The notes under the pieces are model-generated. The model had not been told where the DNA came from. It made no database searches and was given only the letters and a program-made list of their open reading frames with translations. A stretch of DNA of 64,000 bases, taken from Mesorhizobium sp. (GTDB lineage: Bacteria > Pseudomonadota > Alphaproteobacteria > Rhizobiales > Rhizobiaceae). Below are positions 41,241 through 53,488 of this stretch, piece by piece (within the stretch, counting starts at the first letter, position 1; every line of letters begins with the position of its first letter). Where the stretch lies: positions 239,811-303,810 of the forward strand of contig JAHBYX010000007.1 of assembly GCA_019635735.1 (NCBI GenBank), in the 5' to 3' direction. Both the position numbers and the translations under genes were made by a program.

Positions 41241-42544
41241 GCTGGCTCGTCTCCAACAAGTCCGCCGGTGCTCCCAAGTCGGGCATCGTCACCGTTCTCG
41301 ACGTCGGCTCGAGCAAGGTGTGCTGCATCATCGCGCGCCTCAAGCCGCGCGAAGAGAGTGCGCGCCTTCCCGGCCGGACGCACAAGATGCAGGTCATCGG
41401 CATCGGCCACCAGAAGTCGCAGGGTGTGAAGGCCGGCGTGATCGTCGATCTCGACAAGGCCGAGCAGGCGATCCGGCTGGCGGTCGACGCTGCGGAACGG
41501 ATGGCAGGACTCACCGTCGAGTCGCTGATCATCAACCTCTCGGCCGGTCGGCTGAAGAGCGAGGCGTTCCAGGCCTCCATCAATCTCGGCGGCCACGAGG
41601 TCGACGCCAACGACATCAAGCAGGTGCTGGCCGCCGGCTCGCGCCAGGCGCTGCGCGCCGAACGCGAGATCGTGCATTCGCTTGCGGTCGGCTTCTCGCT
41701 CGACGGCGAACGCGGCGTGCGCGATCCGCGCGGCATGGTGGGCGAAACGCTCGGCGTCGACATGCATGTGCTGACCGGCGACGCCGCGCCGCAGCGCAAT
41801 CTGGAACTCTGCATCAACCGCGCTCACCTGTCGGTCGAGCGCATGGTCGCCACGCCCTATGCGAGCGCGCTCGCAGCCCTCGTCGACGACGAGGCGGAGA
41901 TGGGTGCTGCCTGCATCGACATGGGCGGCGGCACGACGACGCTCTCTGTCTTTTCGGAAGGCAAGTTCGTCTACGCCGACGCCATTCCCGTCGGCGGCGG
42001 TCACGTCACGCATGATCTGGCGCGCGGGCTCTCGACCCGGCTTGAAGATGCCGAGCGGCTGAAGGTCATGCACGGTTCGGCGCTGCAGACCGGTGCGGAC
42101 GACCGCGACATCGTCAGCGTCCCGCCGATGGGCGGCGACGACAGCGACGTGCCGCTGCAGGTGCCGCGCGCTGTGCTGACCCGCATCGTGCGGGCCCGGA
42201 TCGACGAGACGCTGGAACTGGTGCGCGACCGGCTGAACCGGTCAGGCTTCGGCAATACCGTGGGCAAGCGCGTGGTGCTGACCGGCGGGGCAAGCCAGCT
42301 TTCCGGCCTGCCGGACGCGGCGCGGCGCATCCTCGGACGCAATGTGCGCATCGGCCGGCCGCTCGGCATCCACGGCCTGCCTGAGGCGGCGAAGGGACCT
42401 GCCTTCTCGGCGGTCGTCGGCCTGATGATCTATCCGCAGGTCGCCGGCTTCGAGACGAGGCGTGTTGGCGGAATGCGTATGAAGAGTACCGGCACCGGAG
42501 GGCGGCTCCATCGGGTCGGCCAGTGGATCAGGGACAGTTTCTAG
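41237..42544 (+). CDS. ftsA: Cell division ATPase FtsA
   Basis: This 435-residue actin-like protein tethers FtsZ to the membrane. ATP-site motifs are TVLDVGSSKVCC near residue 16 and AACIDMGGGTTTLSVF near residue 224, and the IC domain lies between them. The C-terminal amphipathic membrane helix is RVGQWIRDSF. It is coupled to ftsQ. ftsZ follows after 72 bp, which include an inverted repeat GGCTGC-N13-GCAGCC. Confidence 0.96.
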   Translation: MSWLVSNKSAGAPKSGIVTVLDVGSSKVCCIIARLKPREESARLPGRTHKMQVIGIGHQKSQGVKAGVIVDLDKAEQAIRLAVDAAERMAGLTVESLIINLSAGRLKSEAFQASINLGGHEVDANDIKQVLAAGSRQALRAEREIVHSLAVGFSLDGERGVRDPRGMVGETLGVDMHVLTGDAAPQRNLELCINRAHLSVERMVATPYASALAALVDDEAEMGAACIDMGGGTTTLSVFSEGKFVYADAIPVGGGHVTHDLARGLSTRLEDAERLKVMHGSALQTGADDRDIVSVPPMGGDDSDVPLQVPRAVLTRIVRARIDETLELVRDRLNRSGFGNTVGKRVVLTGGASQLSGLPDAARRILGRNVRIGRPLGIHGLPEAAKGPAFSAVVGLMIYPQVAGFETRRVGGMRMKSTGTGGRLHRVGQWIRDSF

Positions 42545-42616
42545 TTTGGGTGGGGCTGCGGCCCATAAATTGGCAGCCGCGCGGCGAGGCGGCAGGAAAG
42601 GCAAAGGACGAGGACA

Positions 42617-44269
42617 ATGACGATCAATCTCAAGAAGCCGGACATCACAGAGCTGAAGCCGCGCATCACCGTGTTCGGCGTCGGCGGGGGCGGCGGCAAC
42701 GCCGTCAACAACATGATCACCGCCGGGCTGCGCGGCGTCGAGTTCGTTGTGGCCAACACCGACGCCCAGGCGCTGGCCATGTCCAAGTCGGAGCGGATCA
42801 TCCAGCTCGGTGCCAATGTCACCGAGGGGCTCGGCGCGGGTTCGCAGCCCGAGGTCGGGCGCGCCGCGGCGGAAGAATGCATCGACGAGATCGTCGACCA
42901 CCTCGCGGGCACCCACATGTGCTTCGTCACGGCGGGCATGGGCGGCGGCACCGGCTCAGGTGCTGCTCCGGTCGTTGCCCGCGCCGCGCGTGAGAAGGGC
43001 ATCCTGACCGTCGGCGTCGTCACCAAGCCGTTCCACTTCGAGGGCCAGCGCCGGATGAAGACGGCGGAATCGGCTATCGAGGAACTGATGAAGAGCGTCG
43101 ATACGCTGATCGTCATCCCGAACCAGAACCTGTTCCGCATCGCCAACGACAAGACCACCTTCGCCGACGCCTTCGCGATGGCCGACCAGGTGCTCTATTC
43201 GGGCGTTGCCTGCATCACCGACCTGATGGTCAAGGAAGGTCTGATCAATCTGGACTTCGCCGACGTCCGTTCGGTCATGCGCGAGATGGGCAAGGCGATG
43301 ATGGGCACGGGCGAAGCCTCCGGCGAGGGCCGCGCGATGGCTGCCGCCGAGGCCGCGATCGCCAATCCGCTGCTCGACGAGACCTCGATGAAGGGTGCCA
43401 AGGGCCTGCTGATCTCGATCACGGGTGGCCGCGACCTAACCCTGTTCGAGGTCGATGAGGCGGCGACCCGCATCCGCGAGGAGGTCGACCAGGATGCCAA
43501 CATCATCCTCGGCGCCACCTTCGACGAGGAACTCGAAGGCGTGATCCGCGTATCGGTGGTCGCCACGGGCATCGACAAGTCCGGCCTGGAAATGTCGGCT
43601 CCGCCGCTGCGCCAGATGCCGAAGCCGGCCGCCAAGCCGCAGCAGCCCGCGGCCGACGTCCGTCCGGCAGCCGCTCCGATCGCACAGCAGCCCGTCGCCC
43701 GCGTCGCCGAAGCGCCGAGGATGGAGGAGCGTGCGTTCGATCCGATCGCCGAGGCTATCCGTGCGGCGGAGGTGCATGCCGGCCCGGCGCACGCCGAGCA
43801 GGATTTCCGCCCCAAGAGCACGATCTTCCAACAGCCGGCAGCCGAGCAGCAGCTGCGTCCGGTCCAGCAGCCGGTGGCGCAGTCCGCCCCGATCGCCCAG
43901 GCTCCCGCCGCTCCGCGCATGCCGCGGGTCGAGGACTTCCCGCCGGTCGTGCATGCCGCCCTTGAGGCACAGCAGGCTGCGCGCGCAGCCGAACCCGACG
44001 AGCGCGGGCCAATGGGGCTTCTCAAGCGCCTGACGTCGAGCCTCGGCCGCAAGGAGGAGGAGCCTGCGCGTCTTCAGCCGGCCCAGCCGCGCGAGCCGAA
44101 ACTGCAGCCGGCGCCGGAAGCCCGCCGCCTGCCGAGCCAGGATCCCTCGCTCTATGCTCCGCGCCGCGGCCAGCTTGACGATCACGGCCGTGTCGTCGCC
44201 CAGCCGAGGGCGGTGCAGGAGGACGATCAGCTGGAGATTCCGGCCTTCCTGCGCAGGCAGGCGAACTGA
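42617..44269 (+). CDS. ftsZ: Cell division GTPase FtsZ (long-linker type)
   Basis: This 550-residue tubulin homologue forms the Z ring. The GTP-binding loop GGGTGSG is at 109-115, preceded by [14 protein letters not shown] at 20-33, and the T7 region [11 protein letters not shown] follows. The globular domain ends near residue 325. It is followed by a disordered Pro/Ala/Gln-rich linker of over 200 residues and the conserved tail [10 protein letters not shown]. coli FtsZ has 383 residues; the long linker is usual in Rhizobiales. A purine-rich leader (AAAGGACGAGG) precedes the ATG. Confidence 0.98.
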   Translation: MTINLKKPDITELKPRITVFGVGGGGGNAVNNMITAGLRGVEFVVANTDAQALAMSKSERIIQLGANVTEGLGAGSQPEVGRAAAEECIDEIVDHLAGTHMCFVTAGMGGGTGSGAAPVVARAAREKGILTVGVVTKPFHFEGQRRMKTAESAIEELMKSVDTLIVIPNQNLFRIANDKTTFADAFAMADQVLYSGVACITDLMVKEGLINLDFADVRSVMREMGKAMMGTGEASGEGRAMAAAEAAIANPLLDETSMKGAKGLLISITGGRDLTLFEVDEAATRIREEVDQDANIILGATFDEELEGVIRVSVVATGIDKSGLEMSAPPLRQMPKPAAKPQQPAADVRPAAAPIAQQPVARVAEAPRMEERAFDPIAEAIRAAEVHAGPAHAEQDFRPKSTIFQQPAAEQQLRPVQQPVAQSAPIAQAPAAPRMPRVEDFPPVVHAALEAQQAARAAEPDERGPMGLLKRLTSSLGRKEEEPARLQPAQPREPKLQPAPEARRLPSQDPSLYAPRRGQLDDHGRVVAQPRAVQEDDQLEIPAFLRRQAN

Positions 44270-44289
44270 CGCTCGACAGCGTCTGTTGC

Positions 44290-44331
44290 AAACGACGTGA
44301 GGGAGGGGTTCAAGCCCCTCCCTTGTCGTTT
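44290..44331 (+). terminator. Strong terminator after ftsZ
   Basis: A two-part hairpin: outer stem AAACGAC / GTCGTTT, inner stem GGGAGGGG / CCCCTCCC with loop TTCAAG. The last arm ends in a short T-run. It closes the dcw transcript and separates lpxC. Confidence 0.85.
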
Positions 44332-44549
44332 GAAAAAGCTATGATTAACAGATGGTTGCCGAAGCATCTTAAGATACGACTGTCGTAACACGGAGTAATC
44401 AACCGTGATTTGGCGACTCCCGGCGCAGCAACTATCTTCGCCGCAGGATTTGGCTGGATCGGGCCTGTTTGGGGATGGTGACCCGATCGTCGCTGGCAAC
44501 GCGAGAATAGGACTCCGCGAGACGGAGGCATGCCAGCCGAGGCGGGTGT
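44332..44549. promoter_or_regulatory. ftsZ-lpxC intergenic region with three small palindromes
   Basis: There is no gene here. Three inverted repeats follow each other: ATCTTAAGAT (44366-44375), TACGAC-T-GTCGTA (44375-44387) and CACGG-N10-CCGTG (44389-44407). Two GANTC sites lie further on, near 44434 and 44512. The region must contain the lpxC promoter, as a terminator lies upstream. No clear -35/-10 pair was assigned. Confidence 0.45.
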
Positions 44550-45500
44550 ATGGGGCTTAGTTTGCAAGAATATCAGACGACTTTGAAATCGCGTGTGACG
44601 CTGTCCGGTATCGGCGTGCATAGCGGCAAGGCGGTTTCGATCCATTTGAACCCCGCCGATCCGGATACGGGCGTCGTCTTCAGCAGAATCGACCTCGACG
44701 GCAATGCGCGCGAGATTCGCGCGCTGGTGTCGGAGATCGGCGCCACCGATCTCAGCACGGTCCTCGGTGATCCCGCCGGCGCGCATGTCGCGACGGTCGA
44801 GCATCTCATGGCCGCGCTCCTGGGGCTCGGCATCGACAACGTGGCCATCGAGATCGACGGTCCCGAGGTTCCGATACTCGACGGAAGTGCAGCGATGTTT
44901 GTCGACGCGTTCGACCAGGCGGGCATCGAGGAGCAGGATGCGCGCCGTCGCTACATCCGCATCGTCAAGCCTGTCCGCATCGAAAGTGGCTCGTCCTGGG
45001 CGGAGTTCCGTCCGCATAACGGCACCCGATTCGAGATCGACATCGAGTTCGACAGCCCGGCGATCGGTCGTCAGGCGTTTGCGGCGGAGGTCGATCCGGC
45101 GCGGTTCCGCAAGGACGTTTCGCGTGCGCGGACCTTCGGGTTCATGCGCGACGTGGAGCGGCTGTGGGCGGCGGGCTATGCGCTGGGCTCTTCGCTCGAA
45201 AATTCAGTCGTCATCGGCGACGATCACCGGGTCATCAATGTCGAGGGGCTGCGCTTCAGCGACGAGTTCGCGCGGCACAAGACGCTGGACGCCATGGGCG
45301 ATCTGGCGCTGGCGGGCGCCCGTTTCATCGGCTGCTTCCGCTCCTGGCGCGGTGGCCACAAGCTCAATGCCGCTGCACTTCGCCGGCTGCTGTCGGATCG
45401 CAGCGCCTTCGAGATCGTCGAGACGGTTCGGCAGGGCCGGGGACGGGTCGGCGAAATGGTCGCCGTCAACGCTCCCGTCTATGCGCCCTGGATGATCTGA
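44550..45500 (+). CDS. lpxC: UDP-3-O-acyl-GlcNAc deacetylase LpxC
   Basis: This 316-residue zinc enzyme commits UDP-GlcNAc to lipid A synthesis. Zinc-site and fold motifs are SGIGVHSGKAV at 19-29, TVEHLMAALLGLGIDNV (His85), GPEVPILDGSA, and FIGCFRSWRGGHKLNAAALR near the end with a zinc/catalytic histidine. The ATG at 44550 follows GAGGCGGGTGT. It is the classic last gene of a dcw cluster. Confidence 0.97.
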   Translation: MGLSLQEYQTTLKSRVTLSGIGVHSGKAVSIHLNPADPDTGVVFSRIDLDGNAREIRALVSEIGATDLSTVLGDPAGAHVATVEHLMAALLGLGIDNVAIEIDGPEVPILDGSAAMFVDAFDQAGIEEQDARRRYIRIVKPVRIESGSSWAEFRPHNGTRFEIDIEFDSPAIGRQAFAAEVDPARFRKDVSRARTFGFMRDVERLWAAGYALGSSLENSVVIGDDHRVINVEGLRFSDEFARHKTLDAMGDLALAGARFIGCFRSWRGGHKLNAAALRRLLSDRSAFEIVETVRQGRGRVGEMVAVNAPVYAPWMI

Positions 45501-45638
45501 ACATCCGCCTCTTCCGCCACAAAAATGCGCCATTGAATGGGCACAGCGTTGCCCAATTCCGGCGGTTATGATTTATGAACCGTTCCGGGCCAAAGTCATT
45601 TCGCCCATAGGTTTCGGGTGTACCGGAGAGGCAAGTCC

Positions 45639-46508
45639 ATGTCGAAGCTGCCGCAAAAAGCGAGCCTGATCTCGCGCCTGCCGATGCTGGCCCTCCCGGT
45701 TGTCCTTGCGCCGCTCGTTCTGTCCGGCTGCATGGGGTTCGGCGAAAAGGACCTCGACCTCTCGACCTATGTCGAGGAGACCGATCCGGCCGACAAGCTC
45801 TACAACGAGGGCCTCGCCAACATGAATGCGGGGCGGATGAACGAGGCGATCAGGAAGTTCGAGTCCGTCGATCGCCAGCATCCCTATTCCGAGTTCGCCA
45901 GAAAATCGATGGTTATGGGCGCCTTCGCCAACTATCGGCAGGGCAATTACGAGGAAGCGATCGGCAGCGCCAAGCGCTACATCGGCCTCTATCCGACGTC
46001 GCCCGATGCCGCTTATGCGCAGTATATCATCGGACTCAGCTACTATCGCCAGATCCGCGACGTGACACAGGACCAGAAGGAGGCCCGCCGGACCGTCGAA
46101 GCGATGGACGAACTCGTCCAGCGCTGGCCCGAATCGGAATATGTCGAAGACGCCAAGACCAAGATCCGCTTCGCCCGCGACCAGCTCGCCGGCAAGGAGA
46201 TGCAGATCGGCCGCTATTATCTCGAGCGGCGCGAGTATATCGCTTCGATGAAGCGGTTCCGCGTGGTCGTCGAGAACTATTCGAACACGCGCCATATCGA
46301 GGAGGCGCTGGCACGCCTGGTCGAAGGCTACTACGCGATGGGGCTTGCCTCGGAGGCGCAGACGGCTGCCGCGGTGCTCGGCCACAACTATCCCGACAGC
46401 CAGTGGTACAAGGATTCCTACGCGCTCCTGCAGAAGGGCGGGCTGGAGCCGCGCGAAAACACCGGGTCCTGGATCTCCAAGGCCAGCCGCGCCATCCTCG
46501 GGACCTGA
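45639..46508 (+). CDS. bamD: Outer-membrane assembly lipoprotein BamD
   Basis: This 289-residue lipoprotein of the BAM complex helps insert outer-membrane proteins. The lipobox is LSGC (Cys31), and the rest is TPR-like helical repeats, for example [20 protein letters not shown] and [19 protein letters not shown]. The ATG at 45639 has GGAGAGG upstream; an in-frame GTG at 45618 is less likely. recN starts 10 bp after the stop, so the two are likely co-transcribed. Confidence 0.94.
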   Translation: MSKLPQKASLISRLPMLALPVVLAPLVLSGCMGFGEKDLDLSTYVEETDPADKLYNEGLANMNAGRMNEAIRKFESVDRQHPYSEFARKSMVMGAFANYRQGNYEEAIGSAKRYIGLYPTSPDAAYAQYIIGLSYYRQIRDVTQDQKEARRTVEAMDELVQRWPESEYVEDAKTKIRFARDQLAGKEMQIGRYYLERREYIASMKRFRVVVENYSNTRHIEEALARLVEGYYAMGLASEAQTAAAVLGHNYPDSQWYKDSYALLQKGGLEPRENTGSWISKASRAILGT

Positions 46509-46518
46509 TCCGCATTTC

Positions 46519-48183
46519 ATGCTTTCGCGCCTGTCGATCCGCGATATCGTCCTGATCGAGCGGCTCGACCTCGACTTCGGCTCAGGCCTCTCGGTCCTGA
46601 CCGGCGAGACGGGCGCGGGAAAGTCAATTCTCCTCGATGCGCTTTCGCTTGCGCTCGGCGCGCGCGGCGATGCCTCGCTCGTGCGTCACGGCGCGGCGCA
46701 GGGCCAGGTGTCGGCGGTATTCGACGTGCCGGGCAATCATCCCGCGCGCGACCTTCTCGAATCCAATGCGTTCGAAACCGACGGCGACATCATCCTGCGC
46801 CGGGTGCAGACTGCGGACGGACGCACCAGGGTGTTCGTCAACGACCAGCCGGCGAGCGTCGGACTGATGCGCGATATCGGCCGGCTGCTGGTCGAACTGC
46901 ACGGCCAGCACGACGAGCGCGCGCTCGTCGATCCCGCCGCCCACCGCGAGCTGCTCGATGCGTTCGGTGGACATCTGGGCGAAGTCGCCGCGACCGCTGC
47001 GGCCTTCCGCCTGTGGCGCTCCACCGAACAGGAGCTCTCGCGGCACCGGGCCAAGGTAGAAGCTGCCGCGCGCGAGGCGGATTATCTCCGTGCGTCGGTC
47101 GCCGAGCTTTCCAAGCTCGATCCCCAGCCGGGCGAGGAAGAGGAGCTTGCCGAGAGGCGCGCGCGCATGATGCGCGCCGAGAAGACGGCGGCGGAGGTAG
47201 GCGACGCGGTGGAAACGCTGTCGGGCTCGACGTCGCCGGTGCCGGCACTTTCCAGCCTGCTGCGCCGCTTGCAGCGCAAGGAGGCCGAGGCGCCGGAACT
47301 GCTCGGCGAGATCGTCAGGACACTCGACGAGGCGCTGATCGCGCTCGATGGTGCGCAGGAGGCGGCGGCCGCGGCCGAGCGTGCACTCGATTTCGATCCG
47401 CGCGTGCTCGAACAGACCGAGGAGCGCCTGTTCGCGCTCAGAGGTGCCGCACGCAAGTATGCGGTGACGGTGGAGAACCTGCCTGCACTGCGCGATTCGA
47501 TGGTGGCCGACCTTGCCGATCTCGATGCAGGGGAGGGAAGGCTCGTCCAGCTTGAGAAGACGGCCGCCGAGCTGCGCGGCGCCTACGACCGCCAGGCCGA
47601 GCACCTGTCGGCGCTGCGTCGGGCCGCCGCCGAGGGGCTCGCTGCCGCGGTCATGGCCGAACTGCCGGCGCTCAAGCTCGAGCGCGCCGAGTTCATCGTC
47701 CAGATCTCCACCGAAGCCGCCGACCGGGCGGAGGAGGGGATCGACCACGTCGAGTTCCAGGTGCGGACAAATCCCGGCACCCGGCCCGGCCCGATGATGA
47801 AAGTGGCGTCCGGGGGCGAGCTGTCCCGCTTCCTGCTGGCGCTGAAGGTGGCGCTCGCCGACCGCGGCTCGGCGCCGACGCTGGTCTTCGACGAGATCGA
47901 CACGGGTGTCGGCGGCGCCGTGGCCGACGCGATCGGCAAGCGGCTTGCGCGGCTTGCGACGCGGGTGCAGGTGCTTTCGGTCACGCATGCGCCGCAGGTC
48001 GCGGCGCGCGCCGCGACGCACTACCTGATTTCCAAGTCGGGCGACGAGCGTGTCACGACTGCGGTGGCCGAACTCGGGCAGTCGGACCGGGGCGAGGAGA
48101 TTGCGCGGATGCTGGCGGGCGCCACGATCACCGAGGAGGCACGCGCGGCCGCGCACCGCCTGCTCTCGGAAAGCACCGGCTGA
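46519..48183 (+). CDS. recN: DNA repair ATPase RecN
   Basis: This 554-residue SMC-like protein acts in double-strand break repair. Walker A is GETGAGKS at 29-36, a long coiled coil spans about 150-390, and the C-terminal half has the ABC signature SGGELSRFLLALK and Walker B LVFDEIDTGVGG. The ATG at 46519 gives the standard N-terminus MLSRLSIRDIVLIE. No Shine-Dalgarno sequence is clear, so coupling to bamD is likely. Confidence 0.95.
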   Translation: MLSRLSIRDIVLIERLDLDFGSGLSVLTGETGAGKSILLDALSLALGARGDASLVRHGAAQGQVSAVFDVPGNHPARDLLESNAFETDGDIILRRVQTADGRTRVFVNDQPASVGLMRDIGRLLVELHGQHDERALVDPAAHRELLDAFGGHLGEVAATAAAFRLWRSTEQELSRHRAKVEAAAREADYLRASVAELSKLDPQPGEEEELAERRARMMRAEKTAAEVGDAVETLSGSTSPVPALSSLLRRLQRKEAEAPELLGEIVRTLDEALIALDGAQEAAAAAERALDFDPRVLEQTEERLFALRGAARKYAVTVENLPALRDSMVADLADLDAGEGRLVQLEKTAAELRGAYDRQAEHLSALRRAAAEGLAAAVMAELPALKLERAEFIVQISTEAADRAEEGIDHVEFQVRTNPGTRPGPMMKVASGGELSRFLLALKVALADRGSAPTLVFDEIDTGVGGAVADAIGKRLARLATRVQVLSVTHAPQVAARAATHYLISKSGDERVTTAVAELGQSDRGEEIARMLAGATITEEARAAAHRLLSESTG

Positions 48184-48247
48184 AGCAGCCTTCTGTCAGG
48201 AGCAGGCAACTGGCGGCACGGACCGATTTACAAAGCCGGCCGTTTGA

Positions 48248-50437
<2,190 letters not shown>

Positions 50438-50523
50438 GTGCCGCGCTGAACGCTGGCTCAACCGAATTCAACTGACAGCTCAGCGGGGCGCCCCTACAAG
50501 GCCCGCTCGACACCGGGCGCACC

Positions 50524-51273
50524 ATGGCCGCAGAAACGATCTCTCCCTCCCGCACGACCAGTCAGTTCTGGTCCGGAGTCCGACTCGCCGTTCCGGCGAC
50601 GGTCGCGGCGGGGCCGTTCGCGATCCTCTACGGGGCGCTTGCCGCGAAGCAGGGGCTGTCGTTCTTCGAAATCGTGCTGATGAGCGTGACGATCTTCGGC
50701 GGCGCGTCGCAGATGGTCGGCATCGAGTTGTTCGGCCAGCGCCTGCCGGGCTGGATCGTGGTCCTGTCGATCTTCGCCGTCAATTTCCGCCACGTGCTCT
50801 ATTCCGCTGCGGTCGGCCGGCGGATCGCGCATTGGCCCGCCTGGCAGCAGGCCGTCGGCTTCTTCTTCCTGGTCGATCCCGTCTATGCGGAAAGCGAACG
50901 AAGGATAGAGGCCGGCGAGAAGATCGGGTTCGTGTGGTACATGGGCATAGGGCTGACGATCTATGTCGCCTGGGTCGTGATATCTGCTGTCGGGGCGGGG
51001 TTCGGCGCGCTTATCCCCGATACGCATGCGATCGGGCTCGATTTCCTGCTGCCGATCTATTTCCTCGGGCTTGTCATGGGTTTCCGCAAGCGGCCGCTCT
51101 GGCTCCCCGTCGTCATCGCCTCCGGGGTAGTCGCGGCGATCGCCTACCGCTATGTCGGCTCGCCCTGGCACGTCTCTATCGGTGCGGCGGCCGGCGTCGC
51201 GCTCGCGGCCGCTCTGGCGAAGCCTCACCCGCCCGCCGATCCGGAGCCCGACGAGGCGGGGGCCGCGCCATGA
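50524..51273 (+). CDS. azlC: AzlC-family branched-chain amino acid exporter, large subunit
   Basis: This 249-residue inner-membrane protein has about seven helices. Family features are GPFAILYGALAAKQGLSFFE and the SVTIFGGASQMVGIELFG region, followed by NFRHVLYSAAV. With AzlD it forms an exporter of the YgaZH type, which pumps out valine and related amino acids. Its stop overlaps azlD (ATGA). Confidence 0.92.
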   Translation: MAAETISPSRTTSQFWSGVRLAVPATVAAGPFAILYGALAAKQGLSFFEIVLMSVTIFGGASQMVGIELFGQRLPGWIVVLSIFAVNFRHVLYSAAVGRRIAHWPAWQQAVGFFFLVDPVYAESERRIEAGEKIGFVWYMGIGLTIYVAWVVISAVGAGFGALIPDTHAIGLDFLLPIYFLGLVMGFRKRPLWLPVVIASGVVAAIAYRYVGSPWHVSIGAAAGVALAAALAKPHPPADPEPDEAGAAP

Positions 51274-51566
51274 GCGAGACATTGTGGATCATCCTGGCAG
51301 GGGCTGCGATGACCTATCTCGCCCGTGCGGGCGGCCATCTCGTCCTGTCACGCTTCGAACGCATCCATCCGCGCGTGGAGGCGGGGCTCAACGCTGTGCC
51401 CGCCGCGGTTCTGACCACCCTCTTCGCGCCGGCACTCCTCACCGGCGGTCCGGCGGAAATCTCGGCCATGGTCGTGGCCGGGCTGGTTGCGCTGCGCTTC
51501 AGCTTCATGCCGATGTTCATCGCCGGCGCGGCCGTGCTGATCGCGCTGCGCTACCTCACCGGATGA
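51270..51566 (+). CDS. azlD: AzlD-family small exporter subunit
   Basis: This 98-residue membrane protein with about four helices (MTYLARAGGHLVLSRF, then LNAVPAAVLTTLFAPALL) is the partner of AzlC. The start overlaps azlC. The last 16 bp overlap the 3' end of the convergent peptidase gene, which is unusual and leaves no room for a terminator between them. Confidence 0.9.
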   Translation: MSETLWIILAGAAMTYLARAGGHLVLSRFERIHPRVEAGLNAVPAAVLTTLFAPALLTGGPAEISAMVVAGLVALRFSFMPMFIAGAAVLIALRYLTG

Positions 51567-53401
51567 TGGCGATCCTCGAAAGGTGAGGTCGCAGCCTCCA
51601 GCCAGGCCCGCTCCTCCGCGGAGAGCAGGGCAGCGACCTCATTGCGGACACGCGCGTGATAGGCGTTCAGCCAGTCGAATTCCTCGCGCGTCAGCATGGC
51701 GGTGACGATCATGCGCTTGTCGAACGGCACCAGCGTCAGCGTCTCGAACCGGTGCATCGGGATGTCGCCGCCTTCGACCGGCTCCGGCTCGGTGACGACG
51801 ATCAGGTTCTCCAGCCGGATGCCGTAGGCGCCCTCCTTGTAGTAGCCGGGCTCGTTGGAGAGAATCATTCCGGGCAGGAGCTTTTCCATGCCGGTCTTGG
51901 CGATGCGCTGGGGTCCCTCGTGAACCGAGAGGAAAGAGCCGACGCCGTGGCCCGTGCCATGCGCATAGTCGAGGCCGGCCTTCCAGAGCGCGGCGCGGGC
52001 GAAAGCGTCGATGTCGGCGCCGCGCGTGCCCACCGGAAAGCGAAGCATCGAGATCTGGATCATGCCCTTCAGCACCAGCGTGTAGCGCTCGCGCATTTCC
52101 GTATCGGGTTCGCCGACCGGGAAGGTGCGTGTGATGTCAGTGGTGCCGTCCTGGTACTGCGCGCCGGAATCGAGCAGGAACAGCTCGCCCGGCCCGAGCG
52201 TCCGGTTGGTCGCGGTCGTCACCCGGTAATGGATGATCGCGCCGTTCGGGCCGGCACCCGAGATCGTGTCGAAGGAGATGTCGCGCAGCGGCATCTGCAG
52301 TTCGTCGCCTGTCCGGATGCGGAGATTCTCCAGCGCGCTCACCGCGGCGATCTCGTCCACGGATCCCGCCGGCTGCGCTTCGAGCCAGCGAACAAAGCGG
52401 GAGACAGCTGCGCCGTCGCGGCGATGCGCGTTGCGGGCGCCGGCGAGTTCGGCCGCGTTCTTGGTGGCGCGGGGCAGGCGGGCCGGATCGGCGAACGACA
52501 GGACCGTCCCGCCGCTCTCCTCGATGATCAGCCTCAGCTTTTCCGCAGCCAGGCTGAAGTCGAGGCCAATCCTGGCTTCGGCCTCGGCCAGCGCCCGCAA
52601 TTGGTCCTCGAGTGCGGATGGCGCGAAGAGATCGGCTAGCTGGGTCAGATAGGCCTCCGTCTGGCGGGGCAATTTGCGCTTGTCCATGAACAGGAGGGGG
52701 GATCCCTCCGCCGCCACGATCGCGAAGCCGAGCGCCAGCGGCGTGTGTGGCACGTCGCGCCCACGGATGTTGAAGGCCCAGGCGAGCGAGGACGGATCGG
52801 TCAGCACGGTATGGGTCACGCCTTCCTTGCGCAGGCTTTCGGCCATGCGGGAGAGCTTGTCCTTCGCCAGTTCGCCGGCATAGTCGAACGGCTGGATATC
52901 GACCGTCTCCAGCGGCGGCCCCGGCTGGTCGTCCCAGATCTCATCGACCGGATTGTGCCGCAGGGCGACCAGTTCCGCGCCGCGCTTCTCCAGGGCGGCA
53001 ATCAACGCCTTCGCTTCCGCGACCGTGTGCAGCCAGGGATCGAAGCCGATCCGGGAGCCGTTCGAGGCGTTCTCGCCCAGCCACTTCGCTGGCGGCATAT
53101 CAATGAGGTTCTGGACCGTGAATACCGAGAGGTCGACCTGATGGCGAACCTGCAAAGTGTAGCGGCCGTCGACGAAGATCTGTGCGCTGTCGGAGAGGAT
53201 GACCGCAGCGCCCGCCGACCCGGTGAAGCCGGTCAGCCACTGCAGTCTCTCTGCGCGGGCCGTCACATACTCCCCCTGATGCTCGTCGGATCTCGGCACG
53301 ATGAAACCGTCGAGACTGTTCCTGCGCAGCCACTCCCGCAAGCGCGCCACGCGCGCCGGCCCTTGCGCGGGATTCGAGGAGACGTCGAACATCTGAAACA
53401 T
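51551..53401 (-). CDS. M24B Xaa-Pro aminopeptidase
   Basis: This 616-residue metallopeptidase removes N-terminal residues before proline. It has the three-part layout of the ~600-residue type: two creatinase-like N-terminal domains and a pita-bread domain. Metal ligands are in LFLLDSGAQYQDGTTDITRTF (two Asp), HGTGHGVGSFLSVHEG (His), LSNEPGYY (Glu) and IRLENLIVV (Glu). The ATG at 53401 and another at 53392 are both possible; neither has a clear ribosome site. The gene converges on azlD with a 16-bp overlap. Confidence 0.92.
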   Translation of the reverse strand: MFQMFDVSSNPAQGPARVARLREWLRRNSLDGFIVPRSDEHQGEYVTARAERLQWLTGFTGSAGAAVILSDSAQIFVDGRYTLQVRHQVDLSVFTVQNLIDMPPAKWLGENASNGSRIGFDPWLHTVAEAKALIAALEKRGAELVALRHNPVDEIWDDQPGPPLETVDIQPFDYAGELAKDKLSRMAESLRKEGVTHTVLTDPSSLAWAFNIRGRDVPHTPLALGFAIVAAEGSPLLFMDKRKLPRQTEAYLTQLADLFAPSALEDQLRALAEAEARIGLDFSLAAEKLRLIIEESGGTVLSFADPARLPRATKNAAELAGARNAHRRDGAAVSRFVRWLEAQPAGSVDEIAAVSALENLRIRTGDELQMPLRDISFDTISGAGPNGAIIHYRVTTATNRTLGPGELFLLDSGAQYQDGTTDITRTFPVGEPDTEMRERYTLVLKGMIQISMLRFPVGTRGADIDAFARAALWKAGLDYAHGTGHGVGSFLSVHEGPQRIAKTGMEKLLPGMILSNEPGYYKEGAYGIRLENLIVVTEPEPVEGGDIPMHRFETLTLVPFDKRMIVTAMLTREEFDWLNAYHARVRNEVAALLSAEERAWLEAATSPFEDRHHPVR

Positions 53402-53488
53402 GCTGCTTCGTACCGGTTTGCGGGGAGGCGCGACGGTAGCTGCCGGAGACAGAGCTGGCAATGCGGACGGTGCGCTGGGCGTTGGTGA

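Noticed and set aside
42554..42579. Inverted repeat GGCTGC/GCAGCC between ftsA and ftsZ as a terminator
   Set aside because: The loop is long and no T-run follows; ftsZ lies in the same direction and needs the transcript.
45535..45559. Hairpin GAATGGGCA/TGCCC-ATTC after lpxC as a terminator
   Set aside because: The stem has a bulge and no T-run follows, so termination cannot be claimed.
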